Shown here: piece by piece, positions 24,162 through 33,448 of the stretch
Layout: each line of letters begins with the position of its first letter
How positions within the stretch are numbered: position 1 is the stretch's first letter
Notes under the pieces: model-generated
The model's input: only the letters and a program-made list of their open reading frames with translations
Told to the model about the DNA's origin: nothing
The model's database searches: none
Translations under genes and position numbers: made by a program
NCBI GenBank assembly: GCA_031082425.1
Contig: JAVHLB010000002.1
Location: forward strand, 124,001-188,000
Direction: 5' to 3'
From: Candidatus Edwardsbacteria bacterium
Lineage (GTDB): Bacteria; Edwardsbacteria; AC1; EtOH8
DNA: 64,000 bases

Positions 24162-24230
24162 CCTGGCGGCCAGGGACCCGGCCGGCCCCCCGCCCACCAC
24201 TATCACGTCGTAAGAATCTGATTTGAACAT
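24162..24230 (-). pseudogene. duplicated 5' fragment of the FAD reductase gene
   Basis: The ATG at 24230 begins M-F-K-S-D-S-Y-D-V-I-V-V-G-G-G-P-A-G-S-L, identical to the intact gene at 23379 apart from one residue. Homology stops after 23 codons. No functional protein is expected. Confidence 0.88.
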
Positions 24231-24279
24231 AGCATCGTTATGTTATCACAAGTATGTTTTGATTTGCAATAGATAAAAG

Positions 24280-24304
24280 AAGAAGCCCCGCCTTTCGGCG
24301 GGGC
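24280..24304 (-). terminator. intrinsic terminator of the antitoxin gene
   Basis: Minus strand GCCCCGCC-GAAA-GGCGGGGC followed by TTCTTCTTTT, ten bases after the antitoxin stop. A copy of it within repeat copy 1 lies downstream of the DUF559 gene. Confidence 0.82.
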
Positions 24305-24313
24305 GATTAGGCC

Positions 24314-25315
24314 TTAAAATGTTATCTGTTTTGCATAATTGTACGATATCTTATGCCCCGATGAAGTTTCCTTGTATCCCTTTTCTTCATGAGACCTTTT
24401 GGTCAACTCCGAAGCAGTTAGATGGCCCATTATTTTAAGGATATGATCAATATGCTTCTTCTCTTTGGCGCTTATCAGTTTAATTTCACTTTTGGCCTTA
24501 GCCTTGATAAATTCACCGGCAATATCTTTTTTATCATCAAAAGTTACTTCCTGGCTGCCGATCAATTTGTTTTGGTGCATCAGGCATAATAGGTATTCAT
24601 ACTTGTCAGGCACGGGGCCATATTGCAGATGCACGTAAACACAGCCGTTTATTGATTTTTCGCAAACCTTGAAATTGTAAAAATCAATATACCATAATAA
24701 TTTATTAAGTTTGGTTTTAAAGGTGCCGCCCAGTTCGGATAAAACATACAGTACTACTTCGTTAAAGACATCTATGTTAAATGATTTATACCCGGTAAAC
24801 TCATTTTCTTCATGCGCGATAGGAACAAAGGGCGTCCAGTTCTTTTCATCCAAAAGCAAAAACTCGTTTAGTTTTAATTCCAGTTTTTTGGCTATAGCTG
24901 GTTTGAGCTTGCTTTTATTTCTTTCAAACAATTCCATAACATTTGCCGGCCGGTCCAATAGCGCCAACAGGCCATTGTGCGCCTCGTCCGGCAGCATCCC
25001 TGTTTCGTAACGGTGAATGGTGATCTCTCCCCAACCCAGCAGAGCGCCCAAAGAGCGCTGGCTTAAACCGTATTTTTCGCGCAAAGCGATAATATCCTGG
25101 GGTGAAACCAAACCGTGTTTGCGGCGGTAAATATCATAAGCCTGTTCAAGGTTTTGACCGTCAAGTTTTTCGTCAAACAGGTCATTGCCGCAGCCAGTAC
25201 AAACCATGACATTTGACGTTATGGTGACCGGGTCCTTTTTTACAGAAAATGTTTCCTGGCGGCGTTCAACTTTCAATTTTGTTGTTGTGCCGCAATAAGC
25301 GCAATATTTGTTCAT
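24314..25315 (-). CDS. MqsA-like antitoxin with Panacea (DUF4065) domain
   Basis: 333 residues in three parts. Residues 1-55 are a YgiT/MqsA zinc finger with C-A-Y-C and C-T-G-C. Residues about 70-125 are a Cro/CI-type helix-turn-helix (A-L-R-E-K-Y-G-L-S-Q-R-S-L-G-A-L-L-G-W-G-E-I-T-I-H-R-Y-E). Residues about 175-310 are a Panacea/DUF4065 (SocA-like) domain, with L-N-K-L-L-W-Y-I-D-F and Y-G-P-V-P. It should bind the MqsR-type toxin encoded 14 bases upstream and repress their operon. Base composition is lower in GC than the housekeeping genes, suggesting acquisition. Confidence 0.85.
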   Translation of the reverse strand: MNKYCAYCGTTTKLKVERRQETFSVKKDPVTITSNVMVCTGCGNDLFDEKLDGQNLEQAYDIYRRKHGLVSPQDIIALREKYGLSQRSLGALLGWGEITIHRYETGMLPDEAHNGLLALLDRPANVMELFERNKSKLKPAIAKKLELKLNEFLLLDEKNWTPFVPIAHEENEFTGYKSFNIDVFNEVVLYVLSELGGTFKTKLNKLLWYIDFYNFKVCEKSINGCVYVHLQYGPVPDKYEYLLCLMHQNKLIGSQEVTFDDKKDIAGEFIKAKAKSEIKLISAKEKKHIDHILKIMGHLTASELTKRSHEEKGYKETSSGHKISYNYAKQITF

Positions 25316-25329
25316 TTTAAAGCCTCCAT

Positions 25330-25671
25330 CTACCGATAGGGATAAACCATTTTTCCTCCGGCCTTATGAAACGATATGCAACGCGCCGTTCCGCCGGTGA
25401 AGTCATCGAATAGTTTAACGTATATTTCGTTTCCGTCCAATTCGAGGCCGAAAACCCAAACGTGATGGTGTTTAAAGGTGTGGTCGGTGGACGGGCCGGA
25501 TACATAGTCGCTAATCGTAAGCTCCATAATGGTTTCATGGACGCGTTTGAATGACAAACCGTGCTCCATTATGGTTGCCAAGTTCTCCCGGCGCGGGATC
25601 AGTTCCCAGTTTTTGGCCCAGTGGGCTAAAAAAGTATCAAGGAAGGTTTTAACTTGTGCTCGTGTGGCCAT
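25330..25671 (-). CDS. MqsR-family toxin
   Basis: 113 residues, toxin-sized, first in a two-gene operon as in mqsRA. The C-terminal pattern I-M-E-L-T-I-S-D-Y-V-S-G-P, V-W-V-F-G, E-I-Y-V-K-L and A-R-C-I-S-F-H matches the MqsR fold, a RelE-like mRNA interferase that cuts mRNA, mainly at GC-containing sites in characterised members. The next gene encodes a large MqsA/Panacea antitoxin. Confidence 0.78.
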   Translation of the reverse strand: MATRAQVKTFLDTFLAHWAKNWELIPRRENLATIMEHGLSFKRVHETIMELTISDYVSGPSTDHTFKHHHVWVFGLELDGNEIYVKLFDDFTGGTARCISFHKAGGKMVYPYR

Positions 25672-25739
25672 GGCGGCTGAAAATTGATGTTATCATATGA
25701 TAGCACTTTTGTCAAGGGGTGCTGAATATTTTTGTCTTT

Positions 25740-25960
25740 TTACCCCACCCACTTAACGCCCCTGGTGGCATACCACCAGGCCAGATCATAAACCTGGTCG
25801 CATTTGGTTTTGAATATCAGCCGGGCATGGTTCTCCGGCAGGGTTTTATTTAGGTTGTCCTCTATGGCGGTTTTTACCCGCTCCTTGGTCTAAGTTTCCT
25901 TGTGCCGATCAAACACCAATACTCGCGGCCGGCCGGCCTTCTGGGCAAGACCTTACGACC
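25740..25960 (-). pseudogene. decayed 3' end of an unknown gene
   Basis: A minus-strand frame with an internal TAG still reads G-R-P-R-V-L-V-F-D-R-H-K-E-T, stop, T-K-E-R-V-K-T-A-I-E-D-N-L-N, then F-K-T-K-C-D-Q-V-Y-D-L and a natural TAA. The ending is faintly like the C-termini of restriction-type helicases, but this is weak. High GC compared with the operon beyond it. Only the tail remains. Confidence 0.4.
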
Positions 25961-26130
25961 GGCCGCTTAAGGTGCTTTTTCTTAACCCCCCGGCCTACAT
26001 CATCCCCCTGTCTTTTTGTTACCTGTCCATTTTCTTGTATACGAGCAGGATGAACCCGGGCAGGTTCTCCCGGCAGTGAAGGCAGAATAACACGGCCTGC
26101 AAACCGTCAATGCCGGCCGCCTCGGCCTCC

Positions 26131-26232
26131 GGAGTTCTGGTACTCCGGGCGGTGCTTTTTGATCTGGGCCCGGGTGACCGGGACCTTGCTTGACAGCAGC
26201 AGGGCTATCAGGTCTATGAGGCGTTCGTTTTA
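26131..26232 (-). pseudogene. remnant resembling the start of a WYL-type regulator
   Basis: Minus-strand codons read N-E-R-L-I-D-L-I-A-L-L-L-S-S-K-V-P-V-T-R then A-Q-I-K-K-H-R-P-E-Y, close to the winged-helix N-terminus of WYL-domain regulators. A stop directly precedes it and the frame breaks soon after, so it is dead. A second short frame ending V-Y-K-K-M-D-R lies just downstream. Confidence 0.4.
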
Positions 26233-26267
26233 TGTGCGGTCATGCGTTATGTTTATAAATTATTTTC

Positions 26268-26801
26268 CTACTTAGCGCCAAGCTTACCTAATAGAGGCTT
26301 TTTCTGGCGCCATAGGGTATTCTCCATTAACTGTACGGTTTCCCTGGAAACTGAATCATCAAATGAATAATATTCTATATGTATGTTTGTGTCGCATTTT
26401 ATTATCCATGATTTTAAATGCATGGCATATGTTCTTGTATTGTCAGTTCCAATATGTTGCTTAATGCGTCCTCTTATCCCCGTAATTTTGCTGCCAACGT
26501 ATAGGCAGGTTGAATTGCTGTTGTTGATCTGGCTAAAATGTATTTCACCTTTTTTGCTCCTATATTTTTGGGCTGCATTTTTTACGCACTCTACCTTACC
26601 CTTATCAATATAGAATACATAGATCACGTTCGTATTTTTATTATCTATGAGTTTTAACAATGATTCTACTTCCATGGGTTTTGTCAAGTTCTTGGATGAT
26701 ATATTCAGTTTATTGCAAGCTGGCATTTTAATATTTTCCAACATATTGATGCTTGTTTTTAAATCTTTTATACATTTTGCAATTATATCCACAGAAAACA
26801 T
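26268..26801 (-). CDS. GIY-YIG nuclease-like protein
   Basis: 177 residues, AT-rich. The C-terminal half has the GIY-YIG pattern: N-V-I-Y-V-F-Y (GIY-like strand), C-L-Y-V-G-S-K (YIG-like), G-R-I-K-Q-H-I-G, and a helix with L-M-E-N-T-L-W (candidate catalytic Glu). The N-terminal 55 residues are helical and unassigned. A strong AAGGAGG stands just before the ATG and the gap to the methylase gene is only 9 bases, so it is the third gene of the restriction-like operon. Whether it nicks DNA is untested. Confidence 0.65.
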   Translation of the reverse strand: MFSVDIIAKCIKDLKTSINMLENIKMPACNKLNISSKNLTKPMEVESLLKLIDNKNTNVIYVFYIDKGKVECVKNAAQKYRSKKGEIHFSQINNSNSTCLYVGSKITGIRGRIKQHIGTDNTRTYAMHLKSWIIKCDTNIHIEYYSFDDSVSRETVQLMENTLWRQKKPLLGKLGAK

Positions 26802-26810
26802 ATTACCTCC

Positions 26811-29800
26811 TTATATTTTAAAAGCATTGTATTCTTTCTCCGAAAGTGCAAAGCCCGGGTCAACTATTTTAACCTCGACATGAGTAAGACCATAAAGCTT
26901 ATACACCATTATATTTATTTGATTCTGGTACTCTTCAATCTTATCTTGTTTCTGTTTGTTTTGTAGATAATCGCTTGTGTTTGCGATAGCCATAATTTTA
27001 TCAACGAGTTCAATAAATAGATTTTGTGTTTCATTTGTTTTTAAAAGTATGGGCAAACCTTCTACTTCATAAGCGTTGACATTACTATTTGTGCTAAATA
27101 TTTTAAAATACCAATTTATTAATTTTGAATTCAATAACGCCAATAAATATTTATCCTTAATGTTTTTATTGTTTACAAGTACATAATTAGTTGAATTCCC
27201 ACAAAATACTTGGGGACCAACCATTGTCATTTTTAATCTGTTTTTTTCATCCACGCCTGTAATGCCCTGCATAACTATTCTCTTGTTTTTATAATGCATG
27301 GATTTGGGGCCATGATTATTTTTTAAATACGAATTCATGTTTAAATATTCCACTTCACCCTGGCTCATTTCCTCTTTTATAAACCACTTCTGTATGGCGG
27401 CACCCTTAACCATTTTATAATTGTTTGCGCTTTCATTGCTTCTTAAATATTTTTTATGGAAGGTTAAGTTAATTTCACCTTCATAGCATTTCGCATATTG
27501 TATTAACCTTTCCGTTTCAGCTATTTTTTTTAAAACTTTATACTCATATTGATTAATTGATGGTATTGTATAGTTAAAAGGATCAAAACTAATAATATCT
27601 TGATTGTTTAATGTTACTTTTTTTCCATTTTGCATATATTTGCTATCCCAAACATTCAAAACAAATTCATATCTAATTTGCTTTATCTTGAAACACTGTA
27701 TAATGCAGACACTCATCTTAGCATCTTCAAAAACCCTAAGCTTTATGTTATCTCTTTCTGGGAAAGAATCAATTTTTACAATATTCATATTCTCTAAAAA
27801 ATGTTTCCGTAATTTTGTAGCTGAAATATCAGCTAAAAAAGAATTTTGAAATATTTCACACAAAAAACCATTTTTCTTAAGCAATTCTAAAGATTTTGCA
27901 AGAAATAACTTATACGCATTTAATTTTCCACCACAAGCTTTATCATAAATGCGATATTTTTTAAAAGCAGCAATTTCATCTTTTTTATCTCCTTGATAAA
28001 CATCATAAGGTGGATTTGCAACAACAACATCAAAACCGCCACTAACGCGAAATACTTCAGAAAATGATAACTGATAATCAAAATCAACTTTGTAACCCAA
28101 TAACTTTATAGAGGATAAATATATATTCGTTATTATTTTATCAATATCTTTTTTTAATTTACTCTTTTCTTGTGGCGCTGTAGCATTAATATATTTATTT
28201 TTAAGTTCTTCAACCATATCAAGATTTCTATGCTGGTACCCATAACCTTTGAGTGAATCCCCCCGAACAATTTTATAATCCAAATTTGGCAAAGGTTTAA
28301 TATTCTCAATATCCATTTCATCAACCACCAGAGATAGCCAAAGTCTTAACTTAGCTATCTCCACAGCCCCACTGTCAATATCCACGCCATAAAGCGAATT
28401 TTCTATGCACTGCCTTTTATAATCATAAGCTGCTGACTTTTTCCTTTTATCCAGCACGCTGCGTATCTTTACGATCTCGCTCATCATGCCTACGGGGAAT
28501 GCCCCTGAGCCTACCGCCGGGTCGCAAACTTTTATGCCGGCCAGCAAATCGTCAATCCTTTTAGCATTATCCCTTATGGTCTGCGGCATTTTATGTGGGT
28601 ATGCTCTGCTCGCCCCGCCTTTTTCGTTGATATGATCCTCGTGCTCCTTTATGCCCTCGCCATGCAAAATAAGCGTTTCAATATCCCCTTTAGATATTTC
28701 AGGATTAGCTTTATGCTCAACGGTTATATCCAATTGCCCCCTTTTGCCCTGGTTACCCAATAGGTTTAAATTCTTTTCGCCCATGATTTCATAACAAGCT
28801 GGTTCGCTATTTAATCCTGTGAAAAGATAATTTATCAAGCTTTGCTGGCACATATAGTGAACTATCTCGCGCGGAGTATAATAAACCCCAAACTGCTTAT
28901 TGAATTTACCTTCTTCACCGGTTTTTAAGGCCTTTTTATATTCGCTGAAGTTATCCGGCCTGATGGCATTAAATTTCTCATAGGCCTTGCCCAATAACTC
29001 CGGATCAATGGCCACTTCCTTATCCAAGGGCTCATCCTCTTTTACCGTAAAATTATACCTGTCAAATATATCCAATATTCCATCACCTGCGTCCCCTTCG
29101 GGCGTTCGGTGATTGTTGGAAAAAAGATCATCCGGCAGTAAGATATCTGTCTTGGACCAGTCATAGTTGAAAATTGGGTCGAACAAACCACCATTAAGAA
29201 ACGGTATCTTACACTTAAATTGACTGTAATAATGGTCTTCGTGGCTCCGGTCAAGCCGCAGCGCCTCATAGAACAGCGGTTCTAAGATATCATTAAAGAA
29301 ATTTGTGTACGATCCATGCTTCTTTTCAAATAACTCCCTAAGAAACTGCTTGGAACCGCACCCCCAAGCACCGTTCTTGGGAACACCAAACCATCCTTTT
29401 TTCTGCAAAAAATATAAGAAAACTATCTGGCCTAAAAGTTTTTTGGCAAAGTCAACGGTATTGACGCCTTTACCCTCAAAGTCTTTTTCAATGGCCGGAT
29501 CATTTTTAACCGTTTTATCCAACGCCTCTTTTGTATCAAGAAAAAGATTGCGATACTTAGTGAAAAATTCCTTGGTCACGCTCTCAATATTAAAAGCTTC
29601 TTCAAGTTTACCCAGAGTGGGGTTCTTTTCGTCTTCAGCTAAAATGGGAACCAAGCGGCTTTGGGCAGTATGGCTTCTCTCATTCACACCTACCAGAAAC
29701 GACCAACGCCGGGCCGGAGTAAACTCATCTACCGGCTTTGGCCGGCCGCTTGATTTATCAAACACAGTATCCATCTTAACCAACGAAAAACGCCAGTCTG

Positions 29801-30164
29801 CGGAGTTGGGCGAGACAAATGCCACCAAGGCCGCATCCTTGGAGCTGGTTCTTCCATAGTCGCCCTTTAAATAACCAGCCACAAAATTTCTCTGCATGGT
29901 CCGGGCATGGCCCACCGAATGATCTTTTTTTAGATGTACTATTAGGATATCAAGCCGTTTATTATCAGCATCCTTGTATTTGCCCAAACGCTCAAAGGAA
30001 TCAACCTGTTCGCTGAATGACTGGCGAACATTGACACCTTTTAATGTAAACGGTGCATCCTCATACCCGTTCAGCAATTCTCTGGTAAAACGGGCATATT
30101 TATCTTTATCAAACTGCTGTTCAAAAGTACTTTTGATAAGACTGACGGCTTGTTGGTTATCCAT
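26811..30164 (-). CDS. Eco57I-like DNA adenine methyltransferase with specificity domain
   Basis: 1117 residues. Residues 548-556 carry the AdoMet motif D-P-A-V-G-S-G-A-F and 717-720 the catalytic N-P-P-Y of N6-adenine methylases; Y-Y-T-P-R-E-I-V at about 428 is the usual entry to the type I/IIG methylase domain. The N-terminal 350 residues are unassigned and lack an obvious nuclease motif. The C-terminal 250 residues (A-L-L-N-S-K-L-I-N-W-Y-F) look like a TaqI-type target-recognition domain. GC is much lower than in flanking genes. It lies 23 bases downstream of the PLD-helicase gene; together they form a modification/restriction pair. Confidence 0.88.
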   Translation of the reverse strand: MDNQQAVSLIKSTFEQQFDKDKYARFTRELLNGYEDAPFTLKGVNVRQSFSEQVDSFERLGKYKDADNKRLDILIVHLKKDHSVGHARTMQRNFVAGYLKGDYGRTSSKDAALVAFVSPNSADWRFSLVKMDTVFDKSSGRPKPVDEFTPARRWSFLVGVNERSHTAQSRLVPILAEDEKNPTLGKLEEAFNIESVTKEFFTKYRNLFLDTKEALDKTVKNDPAIEKDFEGKGVNTVDFAKKLLGQIVFLYFLQKKGWFGVPKNGAWGCGSKQFLRELFEKKHGSYTNFFNDILEPLFYEALRLDRSHEDHYYSQFKCKIPFLNGGLFDPIFNYDWSKTDILLPDDLFSNNHRTPEGDAGDGILDIFDRYNFTVKEDEPLDKEVAIDPELLGKAYEKFNAIRPDNFSEYKKALKTGEEGKFNKQFGVYYTPREIVHYMCQQSLINYLFTGLNSEPACYEIMGEKNLNLLGNQGKRGQLDITVEHKANPEISKGDIETLILHGEGIKEHEDHINEKGGASRAYPHKMPQTIRDNAKRIDDLLAGIKVCDPAVGSGAFPVGMMSEIVKIRSVLDKRKKSAAYDYKRQCIENSLYGVDIDSGAVEIAKLRLWLSLVVDEMDIENIKPLPNLDYKIVRGDSLKGYGYQHRNLDMVEELKNKYINATAPQEKSKLKKDIDKIITNIYLSSIKLLGYKVDFDYQLSFSEVFRVSGGFDVVVANPPYDVYQGDKKDEIAAFKKYRIYDKACGGKLNAYKLFLAKSLELLKKNGFLCEIFQNSFLADISATKLRKHFLENMNIVKIDSFPERDNIKLRVFEDAKMSVCIIQCFKIKQIRYEFVLNVWDSKYMQNGKKVTLNNQDIISFDPFNYTIPSINQYEYKVLKKIAETERLIQYAKCYEGEINLTFHKKYLRSNESANNYKMVKGAAIQKWFIKEEMSQGEVEYLNMNSYLKNNHGPKSMHYKNKRIVMQGITGVDEKNRLKMTMVGPQVFCGNSTNYVLVNNKNIKDKYLLALLNSKLINWYFKIFSTNSNVNAYEVEGLPILLKTNETQNLFIELVDKIMAIANTSDYLQNKQKQDKIEEYQNQINIMVYKLYGLTHVEVKIVDPGFALSEKEYNAFKI

Positions 30165-30187
30165 TTTATCCTTAAATATTTACTGTT

Positions 30188-33100
30188 TTATTTAGCTTCC
30201 AGGAACATGGAAAGAATAACCTCGCGTTTGCCCGAGGAAATGTAATTTTGTTCCGCATAGTGGCCTTCCAACAGCCTGGCCGGTATAGTTGTCTGTAAAA
30301 CGGACAACACTTTAAGCGGGTTTTCTATCCCGTTATTAAGCTTTTTAAGGGCTTTGTTAGTTTCCTTGGCCGTCTGTTTGGGCAACCCGCCATGCTCCAA
30401 AGCGGTTTGGACCTTTTTAATGTACAGCTCCTGGTCATCCGTAAGCTGTTTGGTATTCTTGAACACCGCCCTTAATATCTGCAATACCTGATAGGCGCTG
30501 TCGCGGCCGCGGCGGATGCTTTCCTGCACGGCATCTTCGGTGGTTGAATAAACAAAGGCTTCCTTGTTCTTGTCCAGCAGTTCGTATATATTGCCTGGCA
30601 GATGCTGCTTATCCTCTTTGTCGCTGCTTTCCATCAGTCCGGCCGCTGTCATAAAATCAAGCTCACTTGGGGCTTTATTACTTTCGGCAATGAAAAACTT
30701 CTGCAATTTACCATGGCGGAAATATGTAACAAGCCCTATATTGCCGGTCTTCCCCTTTTTGGCGCTGCGGGCCTTTTTGGGCAGCTGCTTGATCTGGTTA
30801 AACAGGTCTTGGTTGTTATCCCGCACATCTTTTATGACCTTAAGGTATTTCAATTCGCTTTCCCCGTTCTCATCCTCACCCATAAGGGCGGTCTTTGAAC
30901 AAAGACGGTTGAACAGCTCATGGGAACCTATCGGCTCGCCGTCAGTCAAAAGGGCGGCATCGCCCCCCAATAGGCTTAAAAAGGCGTGGATTTTAGCCTC
31001 GGCAGCCTCCTTCAATTTAATTTGCTGGTTGGCCTGCCTGGTGGGAAAGAAATTAAAGGTGTGGATGGCATCAAATTTTGTATCAATGCGGTTTACCCGG
31101 CCAACCCGCTGCATCATCCTGGTGGGATTCCAGGGTATGTCGTAATTTATAACGATATTGGAACGGTGCAGGTTAACGCCCTCGGAAAGGACTTCGGTGG
31201 AAACCAATATCCTGTATTCATCTTTTCTATGCCTGGCTTTGGCGTCAAAATTTTCTATCACCTTGTCCCGGATCAGCTCGCTTGATCCCCCGGTGTAGCA
31301 AAGCACGGAATTAGGTTCGTATTCCGCCATGTTTTTAGCCAGGTATTCCGCAGTTTCCTTGGATTCGGTGAAGATTATCAGTTTTTTACCTTTTAGGATC
31401 TTATTACTTTTCAACACGTGAAGAAAAGACAGATATTTCGGATCACGCTCAATGTTCTTCCATGACCGCTCGATCTGCTTCAATACCTGCAGATCGTTTT
31501 TAAGGTCCTTGATGAAATTATCCTTAAATTCGCGGCTTTTAAATTCTACCGCCCGCTCCTCTTCTATAAGCCTCTGTATGGCTTCATCATCGTCGTCTTC
31601 AATGTACTCAAATATTTTATCGGTATACTTTTTACTTACAAATACCCGGCCTTTTTCGTATTGTTCAATGAACATTTTATAAGAATAGATGAATCTATCC
31701 ACCGTCTTTTTAAAGGCGTAAAAGCTGCTTTCCAGCCTTTTCACCAAAAGGATCTTTATGAATTTACCCATGTTTTTCTGGGACTGCGCTTCCAGTTGGT
31801 CAACGCCTTCCTTTAGGTAGAGCATAGGCATATAACGGGCATAGGTAAACTTTCCCGATATCAATTCAATGGTTTCATTGAATATCTCATCCTCTTGCTT
31901 ATTCAATATGTAGTACAGCGGTTCGGGTTTCTTGACATCCGGGAATTTTATTTTTTGTTTATCAAGATCATTCTTGAAGTATTTTTCGATCTCTGTTCTG
32001 GTTCTGCGAACGATCAGGTATTTGAGGGCTTTTTCCCTTATCAACCGGGCATTTTCCTTCACCACTCTAATATACTCATCATAATCACTCTGGCGGTCAA
32101 GATCCTTGAGTTTTTTATCCAGACCAAGGAAAAACGATTCCAGGTCTTCCCGGCCGGGTATGGTGCTTTTCTTGGCATTCTGAAACAACTTGATCTGGCT
32201 CAGGATGTCCCTGGGCGAATTGTTGTATGGTGTAGCCGTCACCAATATAACCCGTTTGCCCCGGCAGACCTCGGCTAATTTTTCATAAGTTTGATTTGTT
32301 TCGGTTCTAAAACGGTGCGCTTCATCAATTATTATGTTCTTATATTTTTCGACATTTCCTTCGGTAAGGCTGTCTAACTTGCCGATGGATTCGAAATCTG
32401 CATGGGTTCTAAAATCAGAGAACGCATTCCTCCATGAACCTGGGTTCTCCTTTTTCAACAGAATGGGAGGGGCCAAAACCAGCGTTCTGCCGTCCAGTTG
32501 ACCGGCCAGCATTGTGGCAATATAGGTCTTCCCCAACCCAACCACATCCGATATGAACACCCCGCCGTATTCCTCAAGTATCTTCTTGGCGTTCAATACC
32601 GCCTGTTCCTGGTATTCCAGCTTCATGAATTCCTGGGGCAGATACTGGGCAAAGACCTCATCCATCTGGTTCAGTTCATCCTTGAAATATTCATATAAAA
32701 ACTTCAAGTAGAGCTGATTGGGCGTGATATTGGGATTAAGCCAGGTTTTAGTTTCCAAGGTTTGAATGTATTTATCGCTGACATCAACCGAATCCTTCCA
32801 CAACTCCTCAAACTTTCCCTTAGCAAATCTGAAATCTTCACTGTTTTTTAGTTCAACATTAAACTCCAGGTTGTCGACCAGACCAGCCTGGGTCAAGTTA
32901 CTGGAACCGGTTATAACCCGTCCCTGGTCTCTGTCCCCATCTTTAAAACTGACGATGTAAAGCTTGGCGTGAATGTCCTGCGATGGATAAGCCCGTATCT
33001 CCAGTTTTTTGTTGTGTACCCATTCTATGAACTTGATGATGCCTTGCTCCACATCCTTTTTATCCTGTGATTCTTCAAATTCCCGTTCCAATGGTTCCTC

Positions 33101-33370
33101 TATCGACCTTTTAGACTCGGCATGTGAAAAGCTCATGGTCTGCTGAACATCCTGGTGAAGCAAATCGTATGTCCGCCTATCGGTGCTTATGCCGATAAGT
33201 ATCCGTATTTTATCGGTATTCTCAAGCGCTTTATAAATGGCATAAAAACCGCTGGTGTAAAAATAACCAACCAGGCAGTCAAAATACTTTGCATCCTTAA
33301 TTAAAGTATTAAAACGGTCTTTTAAATGTTTACCATCTTCGTTGGTTATAAATGTAATATCATTTAGCAT
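30188..33370 (-). CDS. PLD-nuclease/SF2-helicase fusion, restriction-like
   Basis: 1060 residues. Residues about 25-190 form a phospholipase D-like nuclease, with H-A-K-L-Y-I at 134 and G-S-S-N-L-T at 155. An SF2/SNF2-type helicase follows: Walker A G-L-G-K-T at 278, D-E-A-H at 349-352, T-A-T-P, then the second core domain with Y-D-I-P-W-N-P and Q-R-V-G-R-V-N-R-I. The C-terminal 250 residues are unassigned. PLD-helicase fusions serve as ATP-dependent cutting and translocating subunits in several defence systems. The gene begins an operon with a methylase and a GIY-YIG gene; its upstream gap holds a truncated restriction gene. Confidence 0.88.
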   Translation of the reverse strand: MLNDITFITNEDGKHLKDRFNTLIKDAKYFDCLVGYFYTSGFYAIYKALENTDKIRILIGISTDRRTYDLLHQDVQQTMSFSHAESKRSIEEPLEREFEESQDKKDVEQGIIKFIEWVHNKKLEIRAYPSQDIHAKLYIVSFKDGDRDQGRVITGSSNLTQAGLVDNLEFNVELKNSEDFRFAKGKFEELWKDSVDVSDKYIQTLETKTWLNPNITPNQLYLKFLYEYFKDELNQMDEVFAQYLPQEFMKLEYQEQAVLNAKKILEEYGGVFISDVVGLGKTYIATMLAGQLDGRTLVLAPPILLKKENPGSWRNAFSDFRTHADFESIGKLDSLTEGNVEKYKNIIIDEAHRFRTETNQTYEKLAEVCRGKRVILVTATPYNNSPRDILSQIKLFQNAKKSTIPGREDLESFFLGLDKKLKDLDRQSDYDEYIRVVKENARLIREKALKYLIVRRTRTEIEKYFKNDLDKQKIKFPDVKKPEPLYYILNKQEDEIFNETIELISGKFTYARYMPMLYLKEGVDQLEAQSQKNMGKFIKILLVKRLESSFYAFKKTVDRFIYSYKMFIEQYEKGRVFVSKKYTDKIFEYIEDDDDEAIQRLIEEERAVEFKSREFKDNFIKDLKNDLQVLKQIERSWKNIERDPKYLSFLHVLKSNKILKGKKLIIFTESKETAEYLAKNMAEYEPNSVLCYTGGSSELIRDKVIENFDAKARHRKDEYRILVSTEVLSEGVNLHRSNIVINYDIPWNPTRMMQRVGRVNRIDTKFDAIHTFNFFPTRQANQQIKLKEAAEAKIHAFLSLLGGDAALLTDGEPIGSHELFNRLCSKTALMGEDENGESELKYLKVIKDVRDNNQDLFNQIKQLPKKARSAKKGKTGNIGLVTYFRHGKLQKFFIAESNKAPSELDFMTAAGLMESSDKEDKQHLPGNIYELLDKNKEAFVYSTTEDAVQESIRRGRDSAYQVLQILRAVFKNTKQLTDDQELYIKKVQTALEHGGLPKQTAKETNKALKKLNNGIENPLKVLSVLQTTIPARLLEGHYAEQNYISSGKREVILSMFLEAK

Positions 33371-33448
33371 TATATTTAACTCTTTATTATTATTTTTTCA
33401 ATGAATGTTAAAGTAAAATTCATCTTGTTCAAGTATTAATATTAAGGG

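Larger units (their letters stand above)
24162..24305. repeat. 144-bp direct repeat, copy 2, with reductase 5' fragment
   Basis: About 97% identical to 23311-23454 at a constant offset of 851 bases. The part up to 24230 is a dead 5' fragment of the FAD reductase gene, identical in frame through S-L-A-A-R and then running into unrelated sequence. The rest is the shared intergenic region and the terminator hairpin of the antitoxin gene. Confidence 0.93.

Noticed and set aside
26811..33370. Canonical type I restriction system or DISARM
   Set aside because: No HsdS or HsdM/R arrangement and no DUF1998 helicase or DrmB-like gene. Gene content fits a different restriction-like operon.
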